This document shows positions 21,661-33,727 of a stretch of DNA of 64,000 bases, piece by piece. Origin of the DNA: Tethya wilhelma (Eukaryota > Porifera > Demospongiae > Tethyida > Tethyidae). Under the pieces are notes generated by a model, which saw only the letters and a program-made list of their open reading frames with translations, searched no databases and was not told where the DNA came from. Positions within the stretch are counted from its first letter, which is position 1; each line of letters starts with the position of its first letter. The translations under genes were made by a program, and so were the position numbers. The stretch is from contig CAXIPT010000002.1 in NCBI GenBank assembly GCA_964030475.1, forward strand, positions 15,614,590-15,678,589, given 5' to 3'.

Positions 21661-24600
21661 GCTTTAATGAATTTGTTTGATGTTGAAAATTATTCTTATG
21701 TAGGCTTTCTAGCGTATGACTCGGTTTGTACTATACTTGGAGTAAAGATCAAATGCACTGCCTGTACAGCTAATACTACAAAGTCTGACCACAAGCCATA
21801 GTATATATATAATATATAATACGTATGTACGTATATACGTACGTGTGGATCGAATTGCTTCCAGTAATGATATTCATACTCTGTATAGCAGTTGAACTCT
21901 CGTGGTCATGGCTTTTCACACTAGAGTAATCTGATAAACCACAAGCTGCAATTTTTGTGATTATAGATTAAAGATTAACTTGTGTAATAATTTTAATTTT
22001 GAAGTGAATAATCAATGTATATACAAAATTGAATTATGAGTAACAAAAAGTATGATGGTGCTGCAGAGGAGGTTGGAAGGAAGTAATTAAGGTATCATGT
22101 GTGTGCAATGATTGCAGTAACTGTTGATTCAGCAAAAACCTAAAGAACACGTTTTACTATTTGGAAGATTTTCGAGTTTTTTTTTCTAGGCACCCCAAAG
22201 CAATCGTCACAATCTACGCTTCTTTCGAAACTATAGGACTAAGGTGTTGTGCTAAAACTTCAGCCTGGGCACCCCTTGGATATCCATCGTGTAGACCCAA
22301 GACAGCGCTTTTAAGTATGCAACTTATGGTCAGTGACTGTATGGCAGTATGACAGAGATATCGTCCAACAGACAGCGTGGTGCTTCAACAGGCCATACAC
22401 CTTACAATCAGCAAATAAAAAAAACTCTACCAAAAGTGCTAGGAAGTGTATGAAAAAGTCTGAGTTTCTCAGCCACTCCAACTGCTGTCCATGTGGAGCA
22501 CAGTGGAGGTATGCAAAAAAATTAATATTCGTGTACTCATTGCACACGCATGTGATGCCCTGATTACTTCCTTCCAACCTCCTAGCTCTGATGGTGCTGG
22601 GTGTAGTAAACACTGTAAATGCAAAGTTTTGGTGAACTGTAATTTGAATGAAGTGTCATTTGTAGCCTTTATTGTGTGGGTTCTAGTTTTAGCAAACAAA
22701 CCATGCATATAAGATTTTGTCATAACAAAATTGAAAAATTGTGAGGAGGAAGGCATTAATTTGTAAAAAGTTGCTAAAGTTAGAACCCACGAAATTAATT
22801 AGGTGATAAAATTAATAATTACAATTGATAAGTAAAACAATAATGTGATTGCTTAGCAGTTTTGCTGGTTTGGCTAAGTTTGAGCATGGTAAGTTTGTAC
22901 TCTTCATGGGAGCTGTTTCACTGGAATTGAGCAATAAATAGCATCATGGTCACTATAGTAGGTATCATGTACAAGGTTTTCATGTGGTCTATTAAAGTAC
23001 ACATGGTCAATCAAAGTCCCTTTGTCTGTAGTTGGGCTGTGCACAATTTGAGTAAAACCGTAGCTGCACATAATGCTAGATAAAGATAAGTTAGGTGTGT
23101 CTAGCAAGTCCACATTAAAATCTCCTAGCACAATAGTGGTAGTATTCAACTGCGAAAGACTATTTAACAATTCATTCAATGTGACAATAAGGTGTTGCAT
23201 TGGTGTTGTGGGAGATCTGTAGATCAAAACTATTAACAAATGATTAGTATTATGCAGCAATATTTGTACAACAATTCCTTCAATTCCGTTGCTAGCAAAT
23301 GGAAATACAGTGTCTGTTGTCAGGTTGATATTGACACTCATTATTACACCTCCACCAACTTGGTTATCATGTGATACCCTGTCGGATCTATACACAACAT
23401 GGTCTTCAAAGATCATTGGAGAAGGTTGGTTTTGTTTTAACCACGTTTCACAGAAGCATAGAACACTAGCATACTTGAATAATAGATCGTTCTTGTTATC
23501 AACTAACTTGGAGGTTATTGAACGGACATTCAACAGTGCAATGGTAACATGTGAGTCATATAATGATACAAATTGTAGCTTTGCTGGTTCTGGTAATAGA
23601 TTATGATTGAGTCTGTACATTTCATTGTGAACATCAGTGCTCTTCTTAATAGCAGAAGCATCAAAATTTAGTATATATAATCCTTGCAATGACTTCACTC
23701 TACTGAATGCAACATAGGCTTGCCCTGGACTGAAATGGCCTCCTTTCATGTCAACAACTATTTTGCTTAGAGTTAAACCTTGTACTTTATGGATAGTAGT
23801 GGCCCATGCTAATGTCAATGGGAACTGTAATCGAGTGATTTCAGAACCACGTTTGCCTTTAGCCAGAAATACAACTTCAAGCTTGGTAATAGGAACAGCA
23901 TTAGGATATTCATTACGGTACACACTTTGCTGGGTTGCTTGTGAACCAACTTGGCTATTGTCAAACTTAACTAGCACAGTTTTGACTTCATTAGTGCTAT
24001 TGGTGACAATGTGTACAACCTCTCCTCTGGCTCCATTTACAAGGACATCTGACACATCAACATTTGTGGTTAACATCACACGAGCACCTACTGCTAATTT
24101 AAGCACACCATGTAAACCACCAGTCTCTGATCTGTTACCAGACAATGTAGAGATGTTGATATGAGATGTCTGACCAGCTATTGCATCTGAGGCATTGATA
24201 GAATACTGTGGTGTCTTTTCAGTTAGACCATTCAACATGTGTGCATTGTGACTGTCAACATCCACATTCAATCTGTACACATGCAATGCTAGCTTTGGGT
24301 AATTAGGCTTGTCTGGTTTAGTTACTCTGGACTTGAGCACTTCAATGTCTTGAGGGGTACAATCATTTGTTCTGACTCTACACAAGAGCTCACAAAATGC
24401 AAGGTCATCTTTCTGACGCATTATTTCAGTAAGCTCAACCATCTTGAACTCATCTTGCCACAGTGACCCAGACTTGTATAATTTGGCATAAGAATCACTA
24501 ACTGTACTGAACAATTGTGACTGGCCAACAGGGGGAAGCTGATACAAGTCACCAACTGCAAGAATGCTAACACCACCAAATGTTACATCAGGGGACACAC

Positions 24601-25981
24601 CTTTGATTTGTTGCAAACGTTTGTGGATCTCTAGTAACATGTTTGAGCCAACCATACTCACTTCATCAATGATCACTAACACAAGATGGGACAGTTTGCT
24701 ACGCAATGTATTCAGTCTGTCATGACTTAAAGGCTGAAATCCACTGTGCTTGCTACGGCCTAGCAAAAATGCCGAGTGAAGGGTCATGCCATTGATATTG
24801 AAGGCAGCAACACAGTTAGCAATACAATCACATCATCTGGTTCAATGGTGTTTGACAGTTTAAGGAGCTTTAGTGTATCAGAGTGAACAAGTCTTATCAC
24901 ATGTGATTTACCAACACCTCCAGGACCACTTAGAAATACTCTGTATGGCTCAATGGGTTTGTTTTGCTTGAGGGCAATAACTGCTTCCTTACACCAGTTA
25001 CGATGGAAATTAACAATTTCTTTCTGTTTCTCATTCAAACCACGGAATAGCTTTCTGTACTCATCTGCTGGTATTTCATTGCTATTGGCAGCACTTTCAA
25101 ACCTCACACTCAACCTAGCTCTACAGGATGATGGTGCTATGACGTCAGCATTGTCTCTAAGGTCTTGTTCAGACACTTCTGCCAATGTCTCACTGCCTTC
25201 TGCTAAGGATTGAGCTCTACTTTCTTCATTGGATGGGGCAAGCTGATTCCAACCATGCGCTCAGGGTTGATTGTCATCAAACTCAATCTCATCAGTATTT
25301 TCCTGAGTAAATTTACTCTCATTGTCTAACACAATTCTCTGGACATGCTGGTAATGCTCTTCATAGCTAGAATAGCCACCTAGTAGGTCATTGTGCTCAT
25401 TATACCATGGGAGATACAACATGAGTCTAGCTCTGTACCAATTGGAAGGCTCTTTGTCTTTGTTGTGCTTACAGAAACGAATGACAGCTTCTCTCTTACG
25501 TTTTCTCATGGTGCCCATGTTATCAGTTAGCTTAATACATGATGATGAGGAGGCTGCATCATTGTCACTGGGGGGCAAAACATCACCACAATCACTATCT
25601 TGCTTATAGTCGGTGGTATAATTGGCAGCAAACTCTGCTAGACACATTGATTGTATTTGTGCAGGTCTATGTGCATATCTGTCAATGAGACTCTTTTGGA
25701 ACACATTTGTATCATCATCAGGCAAGTCTTTAAGGCTCTTCTTGTCTTTCAAAACAGCTATTCTTTTGTTTTTTTGGTTAGTGTCCACAAATACAACACA
25801 CCTACTCAACTTTCATAGGCAAAGACAGTATTCTGTATACAACTTCCTGGGCACTGACTTCTCTGTGAGTCAAAAAGGCAGAGCCTACTTTGTTCAACTG
25901 GGTCCTTAGTTCATCAGTTCTAGCTTCATTAGCAACCCGCTTCAACAACACACCCATGGCTCTATCAGACTTCATGATATA

Positions 25982-26652
25982 CTCAGGTACATTAAGGCAC
26001 GGGGCCCTCATTAAAATGAAAAAATATGCGTATTGCCTGTAACTTTCTTACTAACAGTGCTGTTGTCGTGGAAACATGCATACAAAAACTTTGCATGGTC
26101 CTTAACATACTTGCACCAAAATCTTGGTCATGTGACTTACCACTCGTTAAATATTTTGAATTAATGAATAATTAATTAGGCGGAGCTGAAGACCTGTTTC
26201 CATGGCAACCAAACTTTTATGTGAGAATCGACTTACCATGTACTTAATAAAATTTACCACTCCGTCTTGATTACTTGTTGCCATGGTGAGATATTGGCCC
26301 AAACATAGTGACGAGAGGTGTGCAATAAATGGAAAGGCTTTCGTATCTCACCATGGCAACAAGTAATCAAGACGGAGTGATAAATTTCATTAAGTACATA
26401 AGTCGATTCTCACATAAAAATTTGGTTGCCATGGAAACAGGTTTTCAGCTCCGCCTAATTAATTATTCATTAATTCAAAATATTCAACGAGTGGTAAGTC
26501 ACATGACCAAGATGTTGGTGCAAGTATGTTAAGCATCATGCAAAGTCTTTGTACGCATGTTTCCACGACAACAGCACTGTTGGTAAGAAAGTTACAAGCA
26601 ATACGCATATTTTTTCGTTTTAATGAGGGTCCCGTGCCTTAATGTACCTGAG
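25982..26652. mobile_element. Foldback element with TA duplication in the Rep gene
   Basis: A 671-bp element whose two halves are near-perfect inverted copies centred near 26316, with termini CTCAGGTACATTAAGGCAC. It is flanked by TA (25980-25981 and 26653-26654). Removing the element and one TA restores an open frame reading ASY-IMK. This puts the insertion in the codon of the second tyrosine of the Rep YxxxY pair. It has no gene and could fold into a long hairpin. Confidence 0.88.
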
Positions 26653-29291
26653 TAAGAGGCCACATACATGACACAGGCATAGGCATTCATGACATACTGA
26701 AGGTCCATATTGGCTTGCCAGGCTAACATGACAGCACTGTTGTAGTTATTCACACAACATTCACTGGGTTCACGTTTCAACACAATCACACTACCTTTAG
26801 TGGACACAGACAATACATGCATGTAATCACTTTCAGACACTTCTGCTTTTTGTAATAACTGATCAAGAGATAAATCAGTATCACCATCTTTAATCAATTT
26901 ACGGACTTTAGCTAATGCATTCTTGTTGGCAGCTGGTATGGTATCATCTGTTTCAGAACTAGGTTCAGCAATTAGTGTAGAGTAGCTAGGTGGATGGGGG
27001 AAATTGAATCGACAGGAATTGTTTCTTCTACAATATGAAGAATGTCTGTGATTCTGTAGCAACAAAACTAACTCTTTCAGTTTACCATCCTCTCATTGCA
27101 CAAGAGATGTACTTATCAATGAAATCACACACATCAGCATTATCATCAACACCATACTTAGGAGCATCTTTGACCCATATCACACAGTGTGCATGAGGGG
27201 AACCACGGGCTTGGAACTCAATTCTAATGCCATAATCTTCAATCTCACCCAATGGCTTGGCAGGGGACTTAAGAAACTCATGGAAGAAAGTATTCAATCT
27301 GTACTGGAAATGTCTGGCAGCTGTAACAGGGTTACGCTTCAACCAATTAGATTTCTCTTCAAAGGAAAGCTTTGCTACTTCTTCATCAGTGTATGTCACA
27401 CCATACTGTCGGGCAATTGTACGGATCATGTCAGGCCATTTCATATCAGCAGCTGACAATGTGAAAAACCATGTAGGGGTACCAAGCTGACGTATCATGG
27501 CTAACAACTCATAGAATGTACGCTGGTAATATGCTGGGGAACCTCTGACATTCTTTAGAAATCTGTATGCTTTGTCTTTGTTCACAAATTGACCAATCAC
27601 ATTGGGATCTCTAGCTTGGGAGGCAGTGAATTCTCTGGAAGGCTTTTGACGCCAAATGTAGTTACTAGCATCATCAAAGACTTGTTTGGATTCAACAACA
27701 TACTGTGCAGTGAACAAATAGTCTAGATCTCTAGCAAATCTTCCATCAACATCTAAGAGTCTTTGGTTGAAATACTTGCGATAGGTAAGCTTTTTAGGTC
27801 TAACATTGTTGAAACAACCAACTCCATAGCAGAACTTATCAGGATTGGACATTAATTCAAAGTCTTTGTCAGTATGTATACACTTTGGCTTCTCTCCCTC
27901 ACAAGGTGCAATATTGACAATGGCATCAGGGTTTTCAACTGACATCATGCTAGCACTAGGACCACCAGTAATGCTTGCTGTATGTTTGTCACCCTCTTCA
28001 ACAACATCATCATCTAAGACAGTTTGGGTACTATTCACAACAGTTTTCTGAGGACAGTTATTACACTTGTCAGAGTTGACAGAAGTTCTATCAGTCGCAC
28101 TAGAGCAACATAATGGTACTGCATGACAAGGCCAACATTTACTTCATTCTGACTCACACCACTCATGGGAGTTATAGCAACAGTGTTTGTATACTGATCA
28201 GTTACAGTCAAGACTTTGATTGTTATATTAAACATGCTACTTAATGCTGCAATGACAATATTGTCTCCCCAGGCACCACCTCTGACTCTACTGACAAACT
28301 TGTTCCACAACAACTCAGTTCTTCTATCAGGGTCTGTTTCTGCAGCTATGAGGGCATCATCTTCATTAGGGGCTTCAGTATCAGCATTGTATCTATTGTC
28401 AGTTTCAATGGCTTCAGATACAAAGTGACAGTAGTCATCTTTATGGTTTGTTAAATGATCTGCTACCATTTGTCTCAGTTCACTACTATTGCAGGCATTA
28501 CATACACCTAGAGCTGTTAGTTGGACTAATACTGAATTGTATACACAGTCTCCATTTGCAGACACATCATCAATTTGAAAACCATTTCTGCTTGCTTCAA
28601 CTCTGAGGGATTCAAGTGCTCTTATCAGTTGGGCATGCTCATCATCACTGTCATCAAAACATGGTTCATCAATATCCATGGGTTCATGGATTGAATTCAA
28701 GGTAGATTGTATACAATTAGTTGCTTGTTTCTGGGGGCTAGGCTCACTTTCCACGTTATCAGGTTGTGTATTATTATATCGATCAAGCTGTGTATCACAT
28801 TCATTAGGCTGTGTGTCAGGAAGATTAAGTAGACTAGTGAACAATTCAGGATCATTACAGATTGCATCATCAACCCAATCAGTGTTAATAGATATGTCTT
28901 CATAGAGTGGATTATTGGCTTTCAACCACTTCAAGGCATTAATTAGCTTCTCAGGAGTTACATAGCCATACATGTAGTGTCCTTTGTACACAAGCTTACG
29001 TTTGAACTTCAGTGGAATCAGTTCAGACTGGGAAGGCAACCGAGGCAACACAGTGCACACATTATCTATCTTCGTAGGAACATTAACTGCTGGACCATGG
29101 ATACATCTCTGTTTGCCAGAAGGTAATGCTACCATCTTCATGAATGGAACACGCAGTGAAATCAATCTGGCTTCTAGCTCATTCAAACATGACAACTCAG
29201 GAGGAACTTTACACAATTCTAGTCCATTAGCTTTAGACAACAGTGGCATGCTACCTCTGGATAAAGCTGAATGACATGTTTTGCACACATA

Positions 29292-30002
29292 CTCAGTGTA
29301 GTTAAGGATGCCTTAACTTTTAAAATGGGCAAAAATACAGATTTTATGGAATGTATTTTGATAAAAATATTACATATTTTTCCCAAAACACAATGGGTAT
29401 TAATTAAATAGCTGTTGATGCACCACACTTTAAAGTTTTGGTGTCATGTGACTATTGGGGGTGGGGCAGGAGCATGGCCATATTATAATACCTTTAAGCA
29501 AAAATGAGGATCACTAGGACTATTTTCTAGAGTGTCATATTTTGTAAGAATATTGTATTTATTATTAAGATATTGAATCTGCCTGGAAATTTGGTCCCTG
29601 AAATATCGTTTGGCAGATATTGAGCAAAATATGGTCGTTTCTAAATATTGCACACCTAATTATATATGCGTATTGCTTATATCTTACAAACGAACGGTAG
29701 GTACCCAAATTTCCAGGCAGATCTGATATCTTACAGTTAAGATGTATGTGTGAGCAAAAAATTAATGTTCTGCAATTAGTGCTAGTGATCCTCATTTTCA
29801 AAAGTATGTATTTGGTGATGTTGCCACGCCCACAAACATTATTTGACTTTCATTTTCATAAATTATGTCAAATACAATAATAATACGATGATCACCAAGT
29901 TTGGTCTACTAATGCAAGAGTATAGTTAAAACACGAAAGGGTTTGTTTTTAATTAGGTCCTTAACTTTCCTTAACTTTTGAGGCATCCTTAACTACACTG
30001 AG
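29292..30002. mobile_element. TA-targeted inverted-repeat element in the Helentron
   Basis: A 711-bp element with termini CTCAGTGTAGTTAAGGATG and its complement, flanked by TA. The second Helentron copy near 46305 has the empty site (TGT-TA-TG), so insertion and 2-bp duplication are proven by comparison. An inner foldback (29570-29600 with 29703-29730) and a segment shared with 13113-13345 fill the interior. No gene. Confidence 0.9.
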
Positions 30003-30215
30003 TAACATTTTCCATTTGGACTCACACGTTTATGCTTTGGACTAAATACACTTTCTAGCACATCATCACTAGCCTTGGTATACTTATCTCTTTGGAAGTC
30101 TACTACACTTTGTCGATACATCATTCTATGGCAGGACAAGCACACATAGTCAGGACCAGTCTCAACTTTAGACAAAAAGCTGTCAATTGCTGATTCTACT
30201 GAGACACTTGATGCT

Positions 30216-30788
30216 CGTTTGGATGCCATAGCCTGTTTGTTTTGAGCTCTATACTGTTGCTTGACAATATCACTTTCATTTGCTCGTTTGGATGCCATAG
30301 CCTGTTTGTTTTGAGCTCTACACTGCTGCTTGACAATATCACTTTCATTTGCTCGTTTGGATGCCATAGCCTGTTTGTTTTGAGCTCTATACTGTTGCTT
30401 GACAATATCACTTTCATTTGCTCGTTTGGATGACATAGCCTGTTTGTTTTGATCTCTATAATGCTGTTTGACAATTTCACTTTGATTTGCACGTTTGGAT
30501 GCCATAGCCTGTTTGTTTTGATCTCTATACTGCAGCTTGACAATTTCACTTTGATTTGCACGTTTGGATGCCATAGCCTGTTTGTTTTGATCTCTATACT
30601 GCAGCTTGACAATTTCACTTTGATTTGCACGTTTGGATGCCATAGCCTGTTTGTTTTGATCTCTATACTGCAGCTTGACAATTTCACTTTGATTTGCACG
30701 TTTGGATGCCATAGCCTGTTTGTTTTGATCTCTATACTGCAGCTTGACAATTTCACTTTGATTTGCACGTTTGGATGCCATAGCCTGT
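30216..30788 (-). repeat. 69-bp coding tandem repeat (23 residues, 8 units)
   Basis: Eight units of QAMASKRANQSEIVKLQYRD plus QNK, the later ones with NESDIVKQQYRAQNK. They would form a Lys/Gln-rich, probably helical spacer after the zinc-ribbon start. Copy 2 of the Helentron has only two or three readable units, so the number varies. An N at 30789 sits at the array edge. About 40 residues present in copy 2 at this point are missing here, so the unit number may be an assembly product. Confidence 0.85.
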
Positions 30789-31139
30789 NTCTTGTCTTGG
30801 TTTCTACGGTTTATTACATCACACATGCTCTCCATTGACCTTAAAGCTTGCATTTGAGACTTCTTACTAGGCACACGGACTCTCTTGGTGCGTCTTAATG
30901 CAAACACATGGCCACAATCACAACATAATCTTTTTATATGGTTAACACCGGAACATTCAGGGCAAATTTTGTTAGACATGATTCAAACACAACAAAATTG
31001 CTATTGGAGTGCAAAATCAAGTAACTCACAACAAAGAGAACTCTTAAGGAGCAGATTCAAGCAGATACAAACAGCAGGTCGGACCTCAAATGATAGCAGT
31101 CGGAACCACGTGTATTTTCTAAATATCGCACTCTCCTAC

Positions 31140-31402
31140 CTGGGCGTATACAATAGGCGTGGCCGAGGGCGTGGCGTAAGCTTAACGCTCAGAAAATAGT
31201 ACAAAGGGCTTGGATCTCAGCAAGTACAGTGTTTTGCAAGATTCTACACAACAAATTTCAAGATAATTTCGATTCATGAACGTAAGTATCTTCCGTTTGG
31301 ATCATAGAGCTGCCATTCTTCAGATAATCTAGTAACAGACAGACACACACACAAAACGACTACCGTAACCCTCTGCACGTGCTACGCACGCGCCGAGGCT
31401 TA
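31140..31402 (-). other. Helentron 5' terminal region
   Basis: The first 260 bp on the minus strand from 31402: AAGCCTCGGCGCGTGCG, then GAGGGTTACGGTAGTCGTTT, a short TG/TCTG tract and TTCATGAATCGAAATTATCT. These recur in all other copies (5498, 6999, 32456, 44533, 53060) and should contain the Rep recognition sequence and the promoter for the gene starting at 30979. Confidence 0.75.
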
Positions 31403-31471
31403 ATAAAGAGCCAACTTGTGGGGAAAAAAGTATCTTGTATTACTGTCAAAACTTTGAATATTTGATGATTG

Positions 31472-31825
31472 CAGGGGCGTAGCCAGGATTTAGAATTAGG
31501 AGGTGCGCGCGCGAAGAATTTCTAGGTGCCACGCCCACTAATTAGTGCACGTGACCCATTCCCGTAACCTTTGAACTCTAGTTGTGAGCAGCTTTGAGCG
31601 CTCGAGCGCTCGAGCGCTCTCGATCGAGCTAGCATGAACTAAACTGTTCTAAAGTTTGTCTTTCAAGCGTTTGAGGTCTAAAATCTTAAATAACTAGCTT
31701 CAAGGAATAAACAAGTAAGTATAAAATGGCTATTAATAAAGCCAATTATTAGTCATTCTCTTCTTCCGGTCAAGCTCAAAGGGGGTGCTCGAGCACCTCT
31801 TGAACCCCCTCTGGCTATGCCACTG
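31472..31825. mobile_element. 354-bp MITE with GGCGTAGCCA termini
   Basis: Left end CAGGGGCGTAGCCAGGATTT, right end CCCTCTGGCTATGCCACTG, flanked by GATTG on both sides (31467-31471 and 31826-31830). The interior includes CACCTCTTGAACCCC. A related right end (CTACGCCACTG) occurs near 40019-40029. No gene. The duplication length of 5 bp is unusual for hAT (8 bp), so I leave the superfamily open. Confidence 0.7.
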
Positions 31826-32455
31826 GATTGTGTATGTTTGTGATTAGTATTTACACAAATGTTGCTATGGAAACACTGTCAACAACAGAATATAATGAAT
31901 TTTAATTACTCTTGATTTGTCTAAACATTTTACAATCCAGACCCAAATCTTTGCAGTTATGTATATAGTACACTTGTACACAAAAGCAAAGCAGAAACAG
32001 TGAGTACCTGGCGCTACCTGTTACAGCAAAAAAAGGCTTACCAGTTAGCCTACTGCCCAATAAGTATTCATCTGTCCCTCAAAGTAGACATGGAACAGCA
32101 GGACAAAACCTTCAAGTGGCTTTACATTCTTTTAAGCTTCTTGACTTAGCGCTATAGTTTAGAAACAATATCCCTCGATATTTGGCTCCCCACACGAAGC
32201 TATCTACTGCTCTTTACTTTCAGCAAAATATCACGTGCATGCATGCAAAAAAATATGCTCCGCAAATAAATTGTTTGGTGCTTACCTGTTGAGCACACAA
32301 AACTTAAACTTAGCAATTAAATATCTGTGCGTGCACCCTCATAGATATTCATAAAAATTTACATAATTGTAGTAAAATTTGTAGAAATTGTACTAAATTC
32401 TGTACACAGTTTGAATATTCACTACTTTTGCATTTTAAGCAGTATTTTTGCTTTA
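31826..32455. other. AT-rich spacer, nothing recognised
   Basis: About 630 bp without coding sense or repeats that I can match within the window. Confidence 0.4.
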
Positions 32456-33154
32456 TTAAGCCTCGGCGCGTGTGTTACGGTCTTTGTGTGTGTGTGTGTG
32501 TCCGTTACTAAATTATCTGAAGAACGGCAGCTTTAGAGTCACAATGGAAGGTACTTACTTTCATGAATCAAAACTATCTTGAAATTTGATGTGTAGAATC
32601 TTGAAAAACAATGTAGTTTCTGAGATCTGAGGCTTTTGTGCATCTCTGAGCGCTTAGGCTTCAAAACCACACCCATCAATTACATCTCATGTAGTGTGCA
32701 TTATCTAGTAGTAGGCTTGGAGGATCTGGAAGAGTGCTGGGCCAGTTTAGATATCTTGGCTGCTTGTCCAGGCAAGTAACTCAAGTAAGATAGCACTTTG
32801 TGGAACTATCATGATGATCTTACTGATTGTTTTGAGTGAACTTCAGGCTGCACTGATGCCTGAATCAGTGCCAGTCAGATAATTTATAGATGATCTGATG
32901 ATCTGTCATTCAAATGTAAACTATAGAACACTCACTTTAAGATTAAAATTCATATCCATTGAACGGTGAAACTTTGATTGGGGCTGTGCAGGTCATTGGA
33001 ACTTAATTAAGTTTATTTCAAGATGCCAGCTTACTTGGGTCTCAATACTCAATGATGATGGTCTTCCTTTACTGATACACTACGTCATTCATGTTTTGTT
33101 TTGCATGTTAGCTATATGAGTGCGCCGAGGCTTATGCACCATAGGTGCTTTCAT
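32456..33154 (+). mobile_element. Short non-autonomous Helentron (copy 3)
   Basis: A plus-strand copy: 5' AAGCCTCGGCGCGTGTGTTA after TT, and 3' TGCGCCGAGGCTTA, hairpin GCACC-ATA-GGTGC (33136-33148), then TTTCAT. About 700 bp, no gene. Both ends are intact, which makes it a good reference for the family. Confidence 0.85.
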
Positions 33155-33177
33155 TATACCTGAGATGCAAGTATGAC

Positions 33178-33446
33178 AAGTAAAAAAAACACATTGGAAA
33201 TGTAATGAGACATAGGAATGGCTAAATTGTAAAAGAAAGCAAACAAGATGGAATGACTGTTAGAGTGTGTGCAGAATTCTTTCTGTATGGGCTGCATGTA
33301 ACACTCTCCATATTGAGTCTCTCATCTCGCCCACAGGAAGAATTCCTTACACTGGCACTCATGCAAACAGCCATTCCATCTTGTTTGCTTTCTTTTTACA
33401 ATTTAGCCATTCCTGTGTCTCATTACATTTCCAATTTTTTTTACTT
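33178..33446. repeat. Hairpin MITE, full-length copy
   Basis: Two arms of about 80 bp (ACATTGGAAATGTAATGAGA, then GCAAACAAGATGGAATG and its complement) flank a short centre with GTGTGCAGAATTC. It would fold into a near-complete hairpin. Related copies: 35762-36030, 53718-53960, 60960-61120, and halves at 14561 and 56665. A body repeat follows to 33735, as at 14620 and 36035. Confidence 0.85.
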
Positions 33447-33727
33447 GTTTGTTCTCATTTTTTCATAATTCTACTAATCACATTTTAGTTTGTGTGACAA
33501 TGTAGCTAGCTAGCTAGGCTGCAACTGAGCTGTGTAGCCTGCTTGATACTGAAGTGAAACACACATCTCAGTCATTTGGAGGTAGGAGCTGTATCATATG
33601 ATTTACTTGCCCTGCTATACAAAGTATTCACCTCCCAAGAAGAGCCACCAGGTATCACAAGATAGTTCCAGGAAACTTGCATTAATTTGAATTCCAAATA
33701 ACCCACACTTTTGTGTGTGGATCAAGA

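Larger units (their letters stand above)
22904..30979 (-). pseudogene. Helentron Rep-OTU-helicase-endonuclease polyprotein
   Basis: This would be the rolling-circle transposase, about 2,200 residues after removing two insertions. Order on minus: zinc-ribbon start (CPECSG...CCDCGHVF, 30979-30905); 23-residue repeats (30788-30216); a DUF6570-like region (about 30150-28850); an OTU cysteine protease with ANGDCVYNSV (Cys near 28545) and QYHYVALV; Helitron Rep with HUH motif SPHAHCVIWV (27187-27195) and the YVASY tyrosine pair; PIF1 helicase with GPGGVGKSHV (near 24915) and VIIDEVSM; then an AP-type endonuclease with LGDFNVDL and SDHDAIYCSI (about 23580-22904). Breaks: frameshifts near 28100, 27088, 25805 and 24805, and a TGA at about 25261 with the frame continuing beyond. 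The ATG at 30979 matches the second copy's start. Confidence 0.88.
19873..31402 (-). mobile_element. Near-complete 11.5-kb Helentron (copy 1)
   Basis: On the minus strand the element starts at 31402 with AAGCCTCGGCGCGTGCG after TT. It ends near 19873 with an inverted CGCCGAGG (19897-19904), the hairpin AGCAC-TTTA-GTGCT (19879-19892) and TTTTCAT. These termini match the short copies elsewhere in the window. Between them lie a long Rep-helicase-endonuclease gene on minus and an RPA-like gene on plus. Two inverted-repeat elements (25982-26652 and 29292-30002) interrupt it. Helentrons are the Helitron subgroup with an endonuclease domain, inverted subterminal repeats and a 3' hairpin, all seen here. 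Point lesions show this copy is no longer functional. Confidence 0.85.

Noticed and set aside
30196..30838. Alternative-frame repeat proteins over the Helentron tandem repeat
   Set aside because: These are shadows of the 69-bp coding repeat; the true frame is the one continuing from the zinc-ribbon ATG at 30979.
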